Part shown: positions 7,097 through 15,632 of the stretch, piece by piece | Layout of the letters: every line of letters starts with the position of its first letter | Position numbering within the stretch: the stretch's first letter is position 1 | Source: an uncultured Collinsella sp. | GTDB lineage: Bacteria > Actinomycetota > Coriobacteriia > Coriobacteriales > Coriobacteriaceae | DNA length: 64,000 bases | Assembly: GCA_959020715.1 (NCBI GenBank) | Contig: CAUESV010000010.1 | Location: forward strand, 1-64,000 | Direction of reading: 5' to 3' | Notes under the pieces: generated by a model | Database searches by the model: none | What the model was told of the DNA's origin: nothing | Seen by the model: the letters and a program-made list of their open reading frames with translations, nothing else | Position numbers and translations under genes: made by a program

Positions 7097-9313
7097 ATGG
7101 AACAATTCTCGCAATCGGGCTCGCGCGGTCGACGCCGCACGGGCAGCGAGCCGGCACCGCACGAACGCGTGAAGGGCGAACGCCGTGCCAACGAGCCGCG
7201 ACGCACCGCGAGCCCCCATCGCGCTTCTGCCAACAACGCGGGCCGCGCCAACACTCCCGCCGCGGAGCAGACGCCCGCTCGCCCCAAGTCCCGCTACATC
7301 CCTGCACTCGACGGTCTGCGTACGCTTGCCGTCGTCGCGGTGGTGCTCTATCACCTTAACCTCACGTGGGCTCAGGGCGGCCTGCTTGGCGTCACGATCT
7401 TCTTTGTGCTTTCGGGCTATCTGATCACGCGCTTGCTGCTCAACGAAGTCGCTAAGACCGGACGCATCGACCTCAAGAGCTTCTGGATTCGCCGCATCCG
7501 TCGCCTGGTCCCCGCCGTGGTAACGGTAGTGTTTGTAACCTGCGCGCTGTGCACTATCTTTAACCACGTGATGCTCACCAAGATGCGCCCCGACATCCTG
7601 CCGTCGCTGCTGTTCTTCAACAACTGGTGGCAGATTGCCCAAAACGTCTCGTACTTCAATGCTCTGGGCGACCCCTCGCCGCTCACGCACTTTTGGTCGC
7701 TTGCCATCGAGGAACAGTTCTACCTGATTTGGCCGCCACTGCTGTTTGCCATGGTATCCATGCATGTGAGCAAGCCCAACACGCGCCGCGTGGTTCTGGG
7801 CCTTGCCGCGGTATCTGCCCTAGCCATGATGGTGCTTTACAACCCTGCCGCCGACCCCAGCCGCGTGTACTACGGCACCGACACCCGTGTGTTCTCGCTG
7901 CTGCTGGGTGCCTGGATGGCCTTTATCCCCGATCGCGACCTGGCGCCGGTGCGTCTCGCTCGTCGTTTGGGGCTCAATCGCCTAGCTGGCGCCGCCAAGC
8001 ACGGCAAGAACGCCGAGGGCAAGCCTGGCGAGAAGGCCGACGAAGCAGCCGAGACCGTCCCGGCACAGCCGAGCGCCCTCGTGCGTTTTTGGTCCTCGCC
8101 CGCATCCATCGATGTGTTGGGCGTCGTGGGTCTGGTTGGCCTTGCCGCCATGGTCGCGCTCACCAACGGCTACACCGCCTTCCAGTATCGCGGCGGCACG
8201 CTGCTGTGCTCGATCCTCACGCTCATGGTCATTGCCGCCTGCGTGCAGCCCCAGGGAATGGTTGCCCGCGCGCTGTCCGCCGAGCCGCTCGTGTGGGTTG
8301 GCAAGCGCTCGTACAGCATCTACCTGTGGCACTATCCCCTGCTGTTGCTCATGAACCCGGTCGCCAACATCAACGACACGCCCTGGTGGCAGTATATCTT
8401 GCAGGTACTTGTGGTGGTCGCCGTGGCAGGGTGCTGCTATCGCTTTATCGAGACTCCGTTTAGGAAGGGCGCCTTTGGGCGCACCGTATCCGAGTTCCGC
8501 GACGGCACCGCCACGCCCGCCAACTGGGTGCGCGCGCACGTCCCTGCCTGCGCAACCTGCACTGTCGTGTTGGTCGTTGCACTGGGCGGCCTGATCTTTG
8601 TGCCCGAGACGTCTGCACTGAGCGGCGAGGGCGCCGAAGTTTTGAACAAGGAAGCCAAGAACACCGCGCCCACCGACCAGCAGGCGGCCGACGACACCGA
8701 CAAGGACAACGACGGCTTCCCCGATGGCTCCTACGATCTGCTTATGATCGGCGACTCCGTGTCGCTGCGTGCCGTGGACACCTTTGACGGCGTGTTCCCG
8801 CACAGCCATATCGATGCCGAAAAGGGCCGCCAGTTCGATGCGGGCCGTGCGACATTTGAGGGCTATCTCCAACAGAACCTTGCCGGCAAGATCGTGGTCT
8901 TTGCCCTGGGCACCAACGGCTTGGTAACCGACGACCAGATCGACGCCATCATGGCCGATGCAGGAGATAAGCGTATTGTGGCGTTTGTGAACACGCGCAG
9001 CCCGCAGCCGTGGGTTGGCTCTACCAACCAGGCCATCGCCAACGCCGCTACGCGCTACAAGAACGTGCGCGTTATCGACTGGTACGGATACAGTGCCAAC
9101 CGCAACGACCTGTTCGATGGCGATGGCACGCATCTATCGACCACTGGCGTGACTGAGTACCTCAACTTGATCCACGATGCAGTCAAGAAGGACCTGCCCG
9201 TGCATCCCGAGGATCACGTCAACGATCCGCAACCGGCAGCCGTCAAGTCTGCCACCGACGCGCTCGTCAATGCGCTCGCTCTCAAGCCACACAAGTTGGG
9301 CACCGACAAGTAA
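7097..9313 (+). CDS. Membrane O-acyltransferase with SGNH domain (OatA-like)
   Basis: A 738-residue integral membrane protein. Residues 1-70 are an Arg/Ala-rich, probably disordered cytosolic tail. Residues ~72-460 are an acyltransferase-3 domain (ALDGLRTLAVVAVVLYHL with the family His, then about ten membrane segments). Residues ~540-738 are an extracytoplasmic SGNH hydrolase-like domain with MIGDSVS (nucleophile Ser) and DGTHLS (Asp-His pair). This two-part layout is that of OatA-type enzymes that acetylate peptidoglycan or other surface glycans, usually giving lysozyme resistance. The acceptor is not determined. It is divergent from the ribokinase gene and ends before a strong hairpin terminator. 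Confidence 0.88.
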   Translation: MEQFSQSGSRGRRRTGSEPAPHERVKGERRANEPRRTASPHRASANNAGRANTPAAEQTPARPKSRYIPALDGLRTLAVVAVVLYHLNLTWAQGGLLGVTIFFVLSGYLITRLLLNEVAKTGRIDLKSFWIRRIRRLVPAVVTVVFVTCALCTIFNHVMLTKMRPDILPSLLFFNNWWQIAQNVSYFNALGDPSPLTHFWSLAIEEQFYLIWPPLLFAMVSMHVSKPNTRRVVLGLAAVSALAMMVLYNPAADPSRVYYGTDTRVFSLLLGAWMAFIPDRDLAPVRLARRLGLNRLAGAAKHGKNAEGKPGEKADEAAETVPAQPSALVRFWSSPASIDVLGVVGLVGLAAMVALTNGYTAFQYRGGTLLCSILTLMVIAACVQPQGMVARALSAEPLVWVGKRSYSIYLWHYPLLLLMNPVANINDTPWWQYILQVLVVVAVAGCCYRFIETPFRKGAFGRTVSEFRDGTATPANWVRAHVPACATCTVVLVVALGGLIFVPETSALSGEGAEVLNKEAKNTAPTDQQAADDTDKDNDGFPDGSYDLLMIGDSVSLRAVDTFDGVFPHSHIDAEKGRQFDAGRATFEGYLQQNLAGKIVVFALGTNGLVTDDQIDAIMADAGDKRIVAFVNTRSPQPWVGSTNQAIANAATRYKNVRVIDWYGYSANRNDLFDGDGTHLSTTGVTEYLNLIHDAVKKDLPVHPEDHVNDPQPAAVKSATDALVNALALKPHKLGTDK

Positions 9314-9370
9314 CTTGCAGCAAACAACCCAAAATCACTCTTTTAGAGCCGGCCCCAAGAGGTCGTGGGC

Positions 9371-9407
9371 AAAAAACAGGCCGCAGTCCATCGCTGCGGC
9401 CTGTTTG
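9371..9407. terminator. Bidirectional terminator between convergent genes
   Basis: An 11-bp perfect stem (ACAGGCCGCAG / CTGCGGCCTGT) with a 7-nt loop is flanked by AAAAAA on the left and TTT on the right. It serves the acyltransferase (+) and transporter (-) genes. Confidence 0.9.
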
Positions 9408-9423
9408 GAGTCCAAAAGAGGCG

Positions 9424-10686
9424 TTAAGCGCTGTAGCCCATCGCTTGCAGCACAAACATGACGACCGTCAGCACCGTAATCACGCCGATAGTCGCCCAAG
9501 TGAGCACGTTCCACACGCGGCCGTTGCGGTTAGTGCCCATAATGTGACGGTCAGCGGCAATAACCACCTGGAACACCAGAACCACGGGCAGTAGCACGCC
9601 ATTGATGACCTGCGAGGTCATCATAATCTGGAACAGATCGACGCCGGGCATAAGCACCAGCACGGCAGAGATACCGATGATGGCCGTAATGATGCCGCGA
9701 TAGACCGGGGCCTCGTCCCAGCTGCGGTCGGCACCGCGCTCCCAGCCAAATGCCTCGCAGATAGCGCTCGACGTAACGCCCGGCAGCACACAGGCAGCCA
9801 AGAAGCTCGCTGCGACCAGGCCCGAGGCAAACAGCACCGTGGACCACTGACCCGCAATAGGCTCCAGCGCGCGGGCAGCATCGGCAGCATCGCTAATCTG
9901 AATACCCGCCGGGAACAACACCGTACCGGTCGTGATGATAATAAAGCCGGCAATGACATCAGCGGCAAGCGAGCCGCTCACGGTATCAATGCGCTGCAGC
10001 ACGATATCGTCCTCGCCCGCGTTCTTATCGACCACGTTGTTCTGCGCCAAGAAAATCATCCACGGCGCGATGGTGGTACCGATCGTTGCGACCACGAGCG
10101 ACACGTAGCTGGGGTCATTTTGAATGTTGGGCACGACCAGGTCGACCGCGACCTCACCCCAGTTGGGGCCAGCCATAAACGCGGCGACAATATAGGTCAC
10201 GAATACGCAGCTCACCAGCAGCAGAATCTTCTCGATGCGCTGGAAACTACCCGACATGGTAAGCATCCACACCAGCAGCGCCACCAACGGCACCGAGATG
10301 CTCGCCGGCACGCCAAAGAGAGCAAGGCCGCTGGCGATGCCTGCAAACTCCGAAATGGTCACAGCCGTGTTGGCGATCAACAGCGCCGCCATAGCAAGTA
10401 CACTCTTGCGCACGCCAAAGCGCTCGCGAATGAGCGATGCCAGGCCCTTGCCCGTGACGCAGCCACAGCGCGCCGCGGTCTCCTGCGTCACGATGAGCAG
10501 CACGGTCATGACGGGAAGCATCCAGAGCATCTTGTAGCCATAGCTGGCGCCCGCGCTGGAATACGTTGCAATGCCGCCGGCGTCATTGCCCGAAAGCGCC
10601 GCCAGCAGACCGGGACCCATAGCGCCAAAGATGGCCGCGATGGTCAACTTTTGCTTGGTGCCCGACTTTTGCTTGGTATTTTGCAC
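9424..10686 (-). CDS. Nramp-related divalent metal transporter, probably Mg2+ type
   Basis: A SLC11/Nramp-fold protein of 420 residues with about 11 membrane helices. The usual helix-1 DPGN is DAGG here (35-38), and the helix-6 MPH is APW (207-209). Loss of the Met that selects soft transition metals is the hallmark of Nramp-related magnesium transporters (NRMTs), one of which was characterised from Eggerthella lenta, as I recall it. So Mg2+ uptake is more likely than Mn2+/Fe2+; this is inference. I chose the GTG at 10686, just after the upstream stop and preceded by AGGTGG; an ATG at 10749 would overlap the upstream gene by 55 bp. The pair with the MgtE-like gene upstream (9-bp gap) supports a Mg2+ role. 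Confidence 0.85.
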   Translation of the reverse strand: MQNTKQKSGTKQKLTIAAIFGAMGPGLLAALSGNDAGGIATYSSAGASYGYKMLWMLPVMTVLLIVTQETAARCGCVTGKGLASLIRERFGVRKSVLAMAALLIANTAVTISEFAGIASGLALFGVPASISVPLVALLVWMLTMSGSFQRIEKILLLVSCVFVTYIVAAFMAGPNWGEVAVDLVVPNIQNDPSYVSLVVATIGTTIAPWMIFLAQNNVVDKNAGEDDIVLQRIDTVSGSLAADVIAGFIIITTGTVLFPAGIQISDAADAARALEPIAGQWSTVLFASGLVAASFLAACVLPGVTSSAICEAFGWERGADRSWDEAPVYRGIITAIIGISAVLVLMPGVDLFQIMMTSQVINGVLLPVVLVFQVVIAADRHIMGTNRNGRVWNVLTWATIGVITVLTVVMFVLQAMGYSA

Positions 10687-10694
10687 GCGACCAC

Positions 10695-12539
10695 CTAACC
10701 CATGACCGACATGGTGAGCAGCACCGCAGCGGCGCAGTACGCTACGCACGAGATCATGACGGCAATAACGTTCATGGCGGTGCCCGACGTGTTGAGGTCA
10801 TGCTCGTCACGCCAGAACAGCACCATCAGGTAAATCACGGCGCTCATGTTGCCAACCAGGCAAATGATGGCAGCGATATTAAAGCACCCGGTAAAGAGCT
10901 GCTCCTCAAACATGGACGCATCGGGAAACGCAGCGGTGCGCACCAGCTGGGCGCACAGGTAGGTCACGAGTGACAGAATCAGGCCCATGCCCGTGCTCTG
11001 GAAGAAGAACCCCAGATACGGCTTGGGCTCGTCGTCGTGACCGTCATACTCCAGGAAGTAGTTCTTGACGAACGACACCATGCGCGAGGCCGCCAGCAGC
11101 ACGAGCGGCATGGCGCACATGGGGAACACCACCAAATGCGCGGAGCCGAGCGCCGTTCCCAGCACGGTCGCCATGATGCACGACGCGACGCCCCATACAA
11201 CAACCCAGTACTGGCGATGTACGAACCAGCTGAGCACGTTCGTCGAGTCGTCCGATGCGCTATCACCCGAGCCGACACCGGCGATCTGCAGGTCCTCCTG
11301 GTGCTCCTCGGCGATAACGTCCATGGCGTCGTCGAAGGTCACGATACCCAGGATATGACGGTTCTCGTCGCAGACAGGGATGGCAACCAGGTCGTACTTG
11401 GTCATCTCGTCCGTTACGTCTTCCTGGTCCTCGTCGGGCGACACATAGACCAGGTCGCGATAAGCCAGCTGACCCAGCGTGGCGTCGCGGTCGGCTACGA
11501 TCAGCGTGCGCAGCGAAAGCACGCCGGTCAGCATGCCGCTCGGATCCTCGGTATAGACGTAGTAGACGCTCTCGAAGTCCTCGTCGAGCTCGCGAATCGC
11601 CTCGATGGCGTCACCGACCGTTGCCGTGGCGGGCAGGGAGACAAACTCCGAGGTCATGATACGGCCGGCGGTGTTGTCCTCATACCCCAGCAGGTTACGA
11701 ATCGCTTTCTCTTCCTTGACGCCCATCAGGCGCAGGAGCTTCTCGGCCTTCTCGTAATCGAGCTCGTCGATCAGGTCGGCAGCGTCATCCGGGTCCATCA
11801 TGGCCAGCATCGACGATGCGTCCGTGTCGGACAGGCCCTCGAGCATCTCGGTCATGAGCTCGTCGTCATCGAACTCCGAGATGGCCTCGGCGGCCTGGGC
11901 AGTATCGAGCTGCGCGAACACCTGCGCGCGCAGGCGCGGGTCGAGCTGCTCGATGATGTCGGCGATGTCGGCAGGATGCAGCTCGCCAAGCGTCTTGTGC
12001 GACACCGAGAGCTGGATGTTCTTAGTCGAGCGATCGAGCAGGTCCATGTAAGACCAGGCGATAATGTCCTCGCTGAGCGGCTTGCCCAAGTGCTTCATAA
12101 AGCCCTCGACGACGTGCTCGAGCGCGGGGCTGATTGCACGCAGCAGACCGCGGGCGCCGACCTCAGCACCCAGCAGGCGCAACTGATTTTCGCCCGACAT
12201 GGAGAACTTGATGTCGTTGACGCGCACGACTTTCATGCCCTGCGTGTCGACAATCTGTTTGTTGAGCACGTCGCGAGCCAGTAACAGCTCGGTCGGCTGC
12301 AGGTACGAAAAACGGATTTCGGTGGCCGGCGACTTAAGATGAACGCCCGTCTCGTCGATACGGTCGACCCATTTGCGCCAGCTGATCATAAACGGCGTCT
12401 TGCCGGGACCACGGAACGCGAGCGACGTCACGTGCGGAAAAACTTCGCCGGTTGCAATGCCAAAATCGTTCACAACGCCGAGCTTTTCGCCATCGACGTC
12501 CAAGACCGGCAATTTGAGCATCTCACTCAGATAATTCAA
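10695..12539 (-). CDS. MgtE-like regulatory protein (PRC barrel, MgtE_N, CBS pair) with atypical membrane domain
   Basis: A 614-residue protein. Residues ~1-80 look like a PRC-barrel (LPVLDVDGEKLGVVNDFGIA). About 170-275 is an acidic MgtE_N superhelix (LGELHPADIADIIEQLDPRL). About 290-410 is a CBS pair (GRIMTSEFVSLPATATVGDA), which in MgtE senses Mg2+. The last ~175 residues carry about five membrane helices but lack the Gly/Asn-rich pore signature of true MgtE channels. It is transcribed just before the Nramp-related gene, so it may be the Mg2+-sensing gate or partner of that transporter rather than a channel itself. A ~210-nt GC-rich leader with hairpins lies upstream. Confidence 0.82.
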   Translation of the reverse strand: MNYLSEMLKLPVLDVDGEKLGVVNDFGIATGEVFPHVTSLAFRGPGKTPFMISWRKWVDRIDETGVHLKSPATEIRFSYLQPTELLLARDVLNKQIVDTQGMKVVRVNDIKFSMSGENQLRLLGAEVGARGLLRAISPALEHVVEGFMKHLGKPLSEDIIAWSYMDLLDRSTKNIQLSVSHKTLGELHPADIADIIEQLDPRLRAQVFAQLDTAQAAEAISEFDDDELMTEMLEGLSDTDASSMLAMMDPDDAADLIDELDYEKAEKLLRLMGVKEEKAIRNLLGYEDNTAGRIMTSEFVSLPATATVGDAIEAIRELDEDFESVYYVYTEDPSGMLTGVLSLRTLIVADRDATLGQLAYRDLVYVSPDEDQEDVTDEMTKYDLVAIPVCDENRHILGIVTFDDAMDVIAEEHQEDLQIAGVGSGDSASDDSTNVLSWFVHRQYWVVVWGVASCIMATVLGTALGSAHLVVFPMCAMPLVLLAASRMVSFVKNYFLEYDGHDDEPKPYLGFFFQSTGMGLILSLVTYLCAQLVRTAAFPDASMFEEQLFTGCFNIAAIICLVGNMSAVIYLMVLFWRDEHDLNTSGTAMNVIAVMISCVAYCAAAVLLTMSVMG

Positions 12540-12836
12540 TGGTGCTCCCCATCATTATTCCTGCGGACCGCGTGGCCATGCCGGCACGCAATCCGTGGAC
12601 TTTTAGACATGTATACGCATGCGCGGGCGGCACGCCGCTCGACGCTCACACCCCGTGCACGCGCAGAAAGCACCTGCATGGGGTCATCGACTGTATGGTC
12701 GAGGTTTGGATTTCACCTGTAACCTTTCTCTTGACCCTCATTAACCGCAGTAACTATAGCATCAGCATCGCGCTGCGGCACCGAATTTATGCGCTGCACA
12801 TTGCAGGCATACCAAACGCTGACGCATCCGTGACAT
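12540..12836. other. Structured leader upstream of the MgtE-like gene; no gene seen
   Basis: Read on the minus strand, this interval holds a TATAGT -10-like box (12752-12757) and several hairpins. These include ACCCCATGCA...TGCACGGGGT, and GCGTG/CACGC close to the start codon. I tested it by eye for M-box, Mn2+ and cobalamin riboswitch cores and could not match any family convincingly. A structured regulatory leader is possible but unproven. Confidence 0.35.
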
Positions 12837-12863
12837 AGTCATTGGGGACGTTCTTAAATGACT
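12837..12863. repeat. ggggac-type palindrome (family E)
   Basis: AGTCATT and AATGACT arms enclose ggggacgttctta. The same motif is found at 284, 21341-21498 and 24978-25184. Confidence 0.8.
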
Positions 12864-12872
12864 ACCCAATAA

Positions 12873-14279
12873 CTACTCTGTGGTGTCGTTGTCCTCGGCA
12901 AGTTGGGGGAACACGGCGTCCTTGGGCATGGTGGCCTTCGTCAGCGAGGTGAGCTTTTTGCTCAGCGACGTGTCCGTCTTGACCAGGTCGCTGAGCGTCA
13001 CGATCTTGTAGCCGTCGGCAATGAGGCCGTCGATAATCTGCGGCAGCGCCTCGAGCGTCTGCTCGGCGCATTCGTCTCTATCGGTGAGCAGCACGATATT
13101 GCCCGGCGTCACCGAATCGAGCACCGTCGAGACCTGCTCGTCGGCACCGTTGAGCAGCCAGTCGCCCGAGTCAATATTCCACGAGACCACGGCGGAGACC
13201 AGGTCCATCGCATCAATCCAGTTTTGCTCGTCAAAGGCAGCGTAGGGAGCACGCAGCAGCATCGTCTTCACGCCGGTCGCCGACTTAATCGCATCGGTGC
13301 CTTTCGTGATCTGTTCGCGTACCGCCTCACGGTCCTGACCCTTGAACGAATCGTCGCTGTAGCTGTTGGATCCGATCTCGCACCCGGCATCGACAACCGC
13401 CTTGGCCGTGGCAGGCGAGGCCTCGGCCGCATCGCCCGAAAGGAAGAACGTCGCGGTGACGCCCTTTTCCTTGAGCACCTGCAAGATCTGTTTGGTGGCG
13501 CCGCTCGGACCCTCGTCAAACGTCAGTGCCACGTACTTTTTGTTGCCCTTGGGCGCCACGCTGGCGCACGCAACAACGCAATCGGTGGCGGGCACAACCT
13601 CCCCGCGGTCTTGCGTCTTGCCCGACTGCTCACCAACCCACACCTCGGATCGGCCCTGGACACCCCATGTCTGCACATACTCGATAGCGCCCGTACCCTC
13701 GACCTTGAGCTTGGGCTCGATAACCGTAGCCTGAACCTCGTGCTTCTCGTAGGTGTTACGGCCATCCTTGACCGTCACCTTCTCGCCGCCCTCAAGTTCG
13801 CGGCTATCCCATTTGCCCTGTTTCACGCGCTTGCCGTCGACCTTCACCGACAGTTTTTCGCCCCCATGGCGCTTGAGCACGCTGTCATCGACGGCCAGCA
13901 GGTCGCCTGCGTCGTAGGTGTCAGTCAACTCCTGGTCGTCGATGAGATTCTGCAGCGTAGAGCCCACACGCACCGCGGTCTTCTGGCCGTTGAGCTCCAC
14001 GTCCACACTGCGGTTGACGTAGCCCACGACGGCAGCGATAAACAGCACGAGCGCGCAACCCACGGCGATGAGCGCGTAGGGCAGGCGAGACGAACGACGG
14101 GGCGTACGGCTGTTGCCGATGCGCGCACTGCGGTCGCTAAACCCGCGGCTATGGTTGAGGTACATCGCGCCGGGCTTACGGTGACGCTTGCGCTGACCGC
14201 TGGGCAGCTGCCCCAAATCGCGGCGCGCCGTCGGACGCGCACCCGAACGCCCGTTTAAGTTGGATCCGTTTTGGCGCAT
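12873..14279 (-). CDS. Membrane-anchored polysaccharide-deacetylase-like protein with lost metal ligands
   Basis: A 468-residue protein. It has a basic cytosolic tail (1-65), one membrane helix at about 66-88, a G5/DUF348-like extracytoplasmic region (~90-200) and a NodB-homology domain (~248-435). The first NodB motif is TFDEGP instead of TFDDGP. The second, normally GNHSYSH, reads GSNSYSD (303-309), and the last, normally LLHD, reads LLTD, so all three metal- or base-type His residues are gone. RAPYA and WNIDSGDW remain. It is probably a non-catalytic wall-glycan binding relative, or uses another chemistry. GGGGGAGGG precedes the ATG. A hairpin separates it from the PRC-barrel gene upstream. 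Confidence 0.85.
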   Translation of the reverse strand: MRQNGSNLNGRSGARPTARRDLGQLPSGQRKRHRKPGAMYLNHSRGFSDRSARIGNSRTPRRSSRLPYALIAVGCALVLFIAAVVGYVNRSVDVELNGQKTAVRVGSTLQNLIDDQELTDTYDAGDLLAVDDSVLKRHGGEKLSVKVDGKRVKQGKWDSRELEGGEKVTVKDGRNTYEKHEVQATVIEPKLKVEGTGAIEYVQTWGVQGRSEVWVGEQSGKTQDRGEVVPATDCVVACASVAPKGNKKYVALTFDEGPSGATKQILQVLKEKGVTATFFLSGDAAEASPATAKAVVDAGCEIGSNSYSDDSFKGQDREAVREQITKGTDAIKSATGVKTMLLRAPYAAFDEQNWIDAMDLVSAVVSWNIDSGDWLLNGADEQVSTVLDSVTPGNIVLLTDRDECAEQTLEALPQIIDGLIADGYKIVTLSDLVKTDTSLSKKLTSLTKATMPKDAVFPQLAEDNDTTE

Positions 14280-14300
14280 GTGCCCTCCCCCATAAACACA

Positions 14301-14330
14301 GCAAGCCGGAGCAACAGGTCTCCGGCTTGC
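14301..14330 (-). terminator. Terminator-like hairpin
   Basis: A perfect 10-bp stem (GCAAGCCGGA / TCCGGCTTGC) with a 10-nt loop lies between the PRC-barrel gene and the deacetylase-like gene. The T-tract on the minus strand is weak. Confidence 0.6.
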
Positions 14331-14351
14331 CTCCCATCATTTGGTACGTCG

Positions 14352-15107
14352 CTATTTTGTAGCTTTTGACGAGCCTCCGCTCGCCTTTTGGTATTCGTCC
14401 TTAAAGGCCTTGAACATGCCGCGCGTCTTGCCGAGCTGCTTGCCCAGTGCGCGACTGCCTTTGTCCACGGCAACCGACCCCTTGTCGTCGAGCACCTTGG
14501 CACCCTTTTTGACCTTGTCGCCCACCACGACGCTGGCCTCGGCGGCCTTGGCAGCCGCACCGCCCGAATACCCGAGCGACTTGACCTCGTCCGAGACGAC
14601 CATCGCGCCGTTCTCGTAGCCGCGCAGCATCGTCGGCGGCACCTGCGTGTCACCAACCAAAACACTCGAAGCAGCACCGGCAGTCACATAGAATACCTGC
14701 ACGATGCCCGAGCGTGGCTTGAACTCAACGTCCGAGCAATAGCCCACGACGTCGCCCGATTCCGTGCGCACGTCCATACCGACCCAGATGATGCAATCGT
14801 CCAGGTTGATGTCGAGGCGCTTGGCGGCGGCGGCATCGTACGTGTCCTTGACGTCATCGACCGCAATAGCGCCCTCGTAGACACCAATGGCGTCGAGCGC
14901 TACGAATCGGTCGGGACGCTCGATCATGCCCGCGATATCGGACTGGCGGACCATAAAGCCGACCACGCGCGTACCGCCCGGGGTAAAGACCGGAAAGTGA
15001 ATCTTTCCGAGCTTTTTAGGGCTGCGCGGCGTGCCGTCCTTTTTGGTGCGCTTGTCCTCGGTAGGCTTGCGATAGATCTTGGCGCCGACAAAATCCCCGG
15101 CGCGCAT
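14352..15107 (-). CDS. PRC-barrel domain protein
   Basis: A 251-residue cytosolic protein with two stretches that resemble PRC-barrel beta-barrels: HFPVFTPGGTRVVGFMV (~38-55) and WVGMDVRTESGDVVGYCSDV (~109-128). A Lys/Ala/Ser-rich, probably disordered C-terminal tail follows. PRC barrels act in RNA processing or as adaptor and ion-regulatory modules; the specific role here is unknown. Its ATG overlaps the stop of the YtxH-like gene by one base (TAATG on the minus strand), so the two are translationally coupled. Confidence 0.7.
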   Translation of the reverse strand: MRAGDFVGAKIYRKPTEDKRTKKDGTPRSPKKLGKIHFPVFTPGGTRVVGFMVRQSDIAGMIERPDRFVALDAIGVYEGAIAVDDVKDTYDAAAAKRLDINLDDCIIWVGMDVRTESGDVVGYCSDVEFKPRSGIVQVFYVTAGAASSVLVGDTQVPPTMLRGYENGAMVVSDEVKSLGYSGGAAAKAAEASVVVGDKVKKGAKVLDDKGSVAVDKGSRALGKQLGKTRGMFKAFKDEYQKASGGSSKATK

Positions 15108-15496
15108 TATGCCTCGGTCGAGGGCTCCGCAGCCTCGGTATCAGCCTCGACGGCGTTCTCGACCACGACGTCGGCGGCAGGCGTCACGTTGCCGCCCGAA
15201 ATGGCATCGTTGAGCTGCTCGCGCAGCTGGTCCATGCGCTCGCGGGCAAGGTCAACCTTGGCGCGCAGGTCGTCGGTCTTGGCGTCGACCATCGGGCCAA
15301 AGTCATTCACCGCAGCACGGGCCTCCTCGGCGCTGTGCTCGTAGGTGTCGCGCATATTGTCCCAGGCGTCGTTGGCGATATCGGCAGCCATGGCGCGGGT
15401 CTCGGCGCCCGAGCGCGGGGCCAGAGCAACGCCGACAATAGCGCCGGCAGCGGCACCAAAAAGTGCGCCGGAGACAAAGCTGAAAGTCTTACCCAT
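15107..15496 (-). CDS. YtxH domain protein
   Basis: A 129-residue small envelope protein. It starts with the typical YtxH Gly/Ala-rich hydrophobic helix (SFVSGALFGAAAGAIVGVAL, then APRSG). A coiled-coil-prone helical region follows at ~40-95, then an acidic Ala/Glu tail. The family occurs in Gram-positives near stress genes, with no defined activity. I selected the ATG at 15496 because GAGAGGA lies 6 nt upstream; an in-frame start 24 codons earlier has no such signal. It is coupled by overlap to the PRC-barrel gene downstream. Confidence 0.75.
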   Translation of the reverse strand: MGKTFSFVSGALFGAAAGAIVGVALAPRSGAETRAMAADIANDAWDNMRDTYEHSAEEARAAVNDFGPMVDAKTDDLRAKVDLARERMDQLREQLNDAISGGNVTPAADVVVENAVEADTEAAEPSTEA

Positions 15497-15632
15497 GATC
15501 ATTCCTCTCCTGCGGGCACGTCGGTGCCCACCGTTTGAATGCTGTCCATTATACCCGCAGCGCATCACTTGCCGCTCCGCTCATCTGCGTACGGTAAAGG
15601 CGCAGGTACGTGATGGTGATAAACGCGTAGGC

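Noticed and set aside
6983..7765. A 260-codon minus-strand frame over the acyltransferase start
   Set aside because: It is antisense to the acyltransferase and shows no domain or ribosome-binding site.
12540..12780. M-box or cobalamin riboswitch
   Set aside because: A GTTA..GTGA and GGTGAAATCC-like stretch is present, but the rest of the conserved cores is not.
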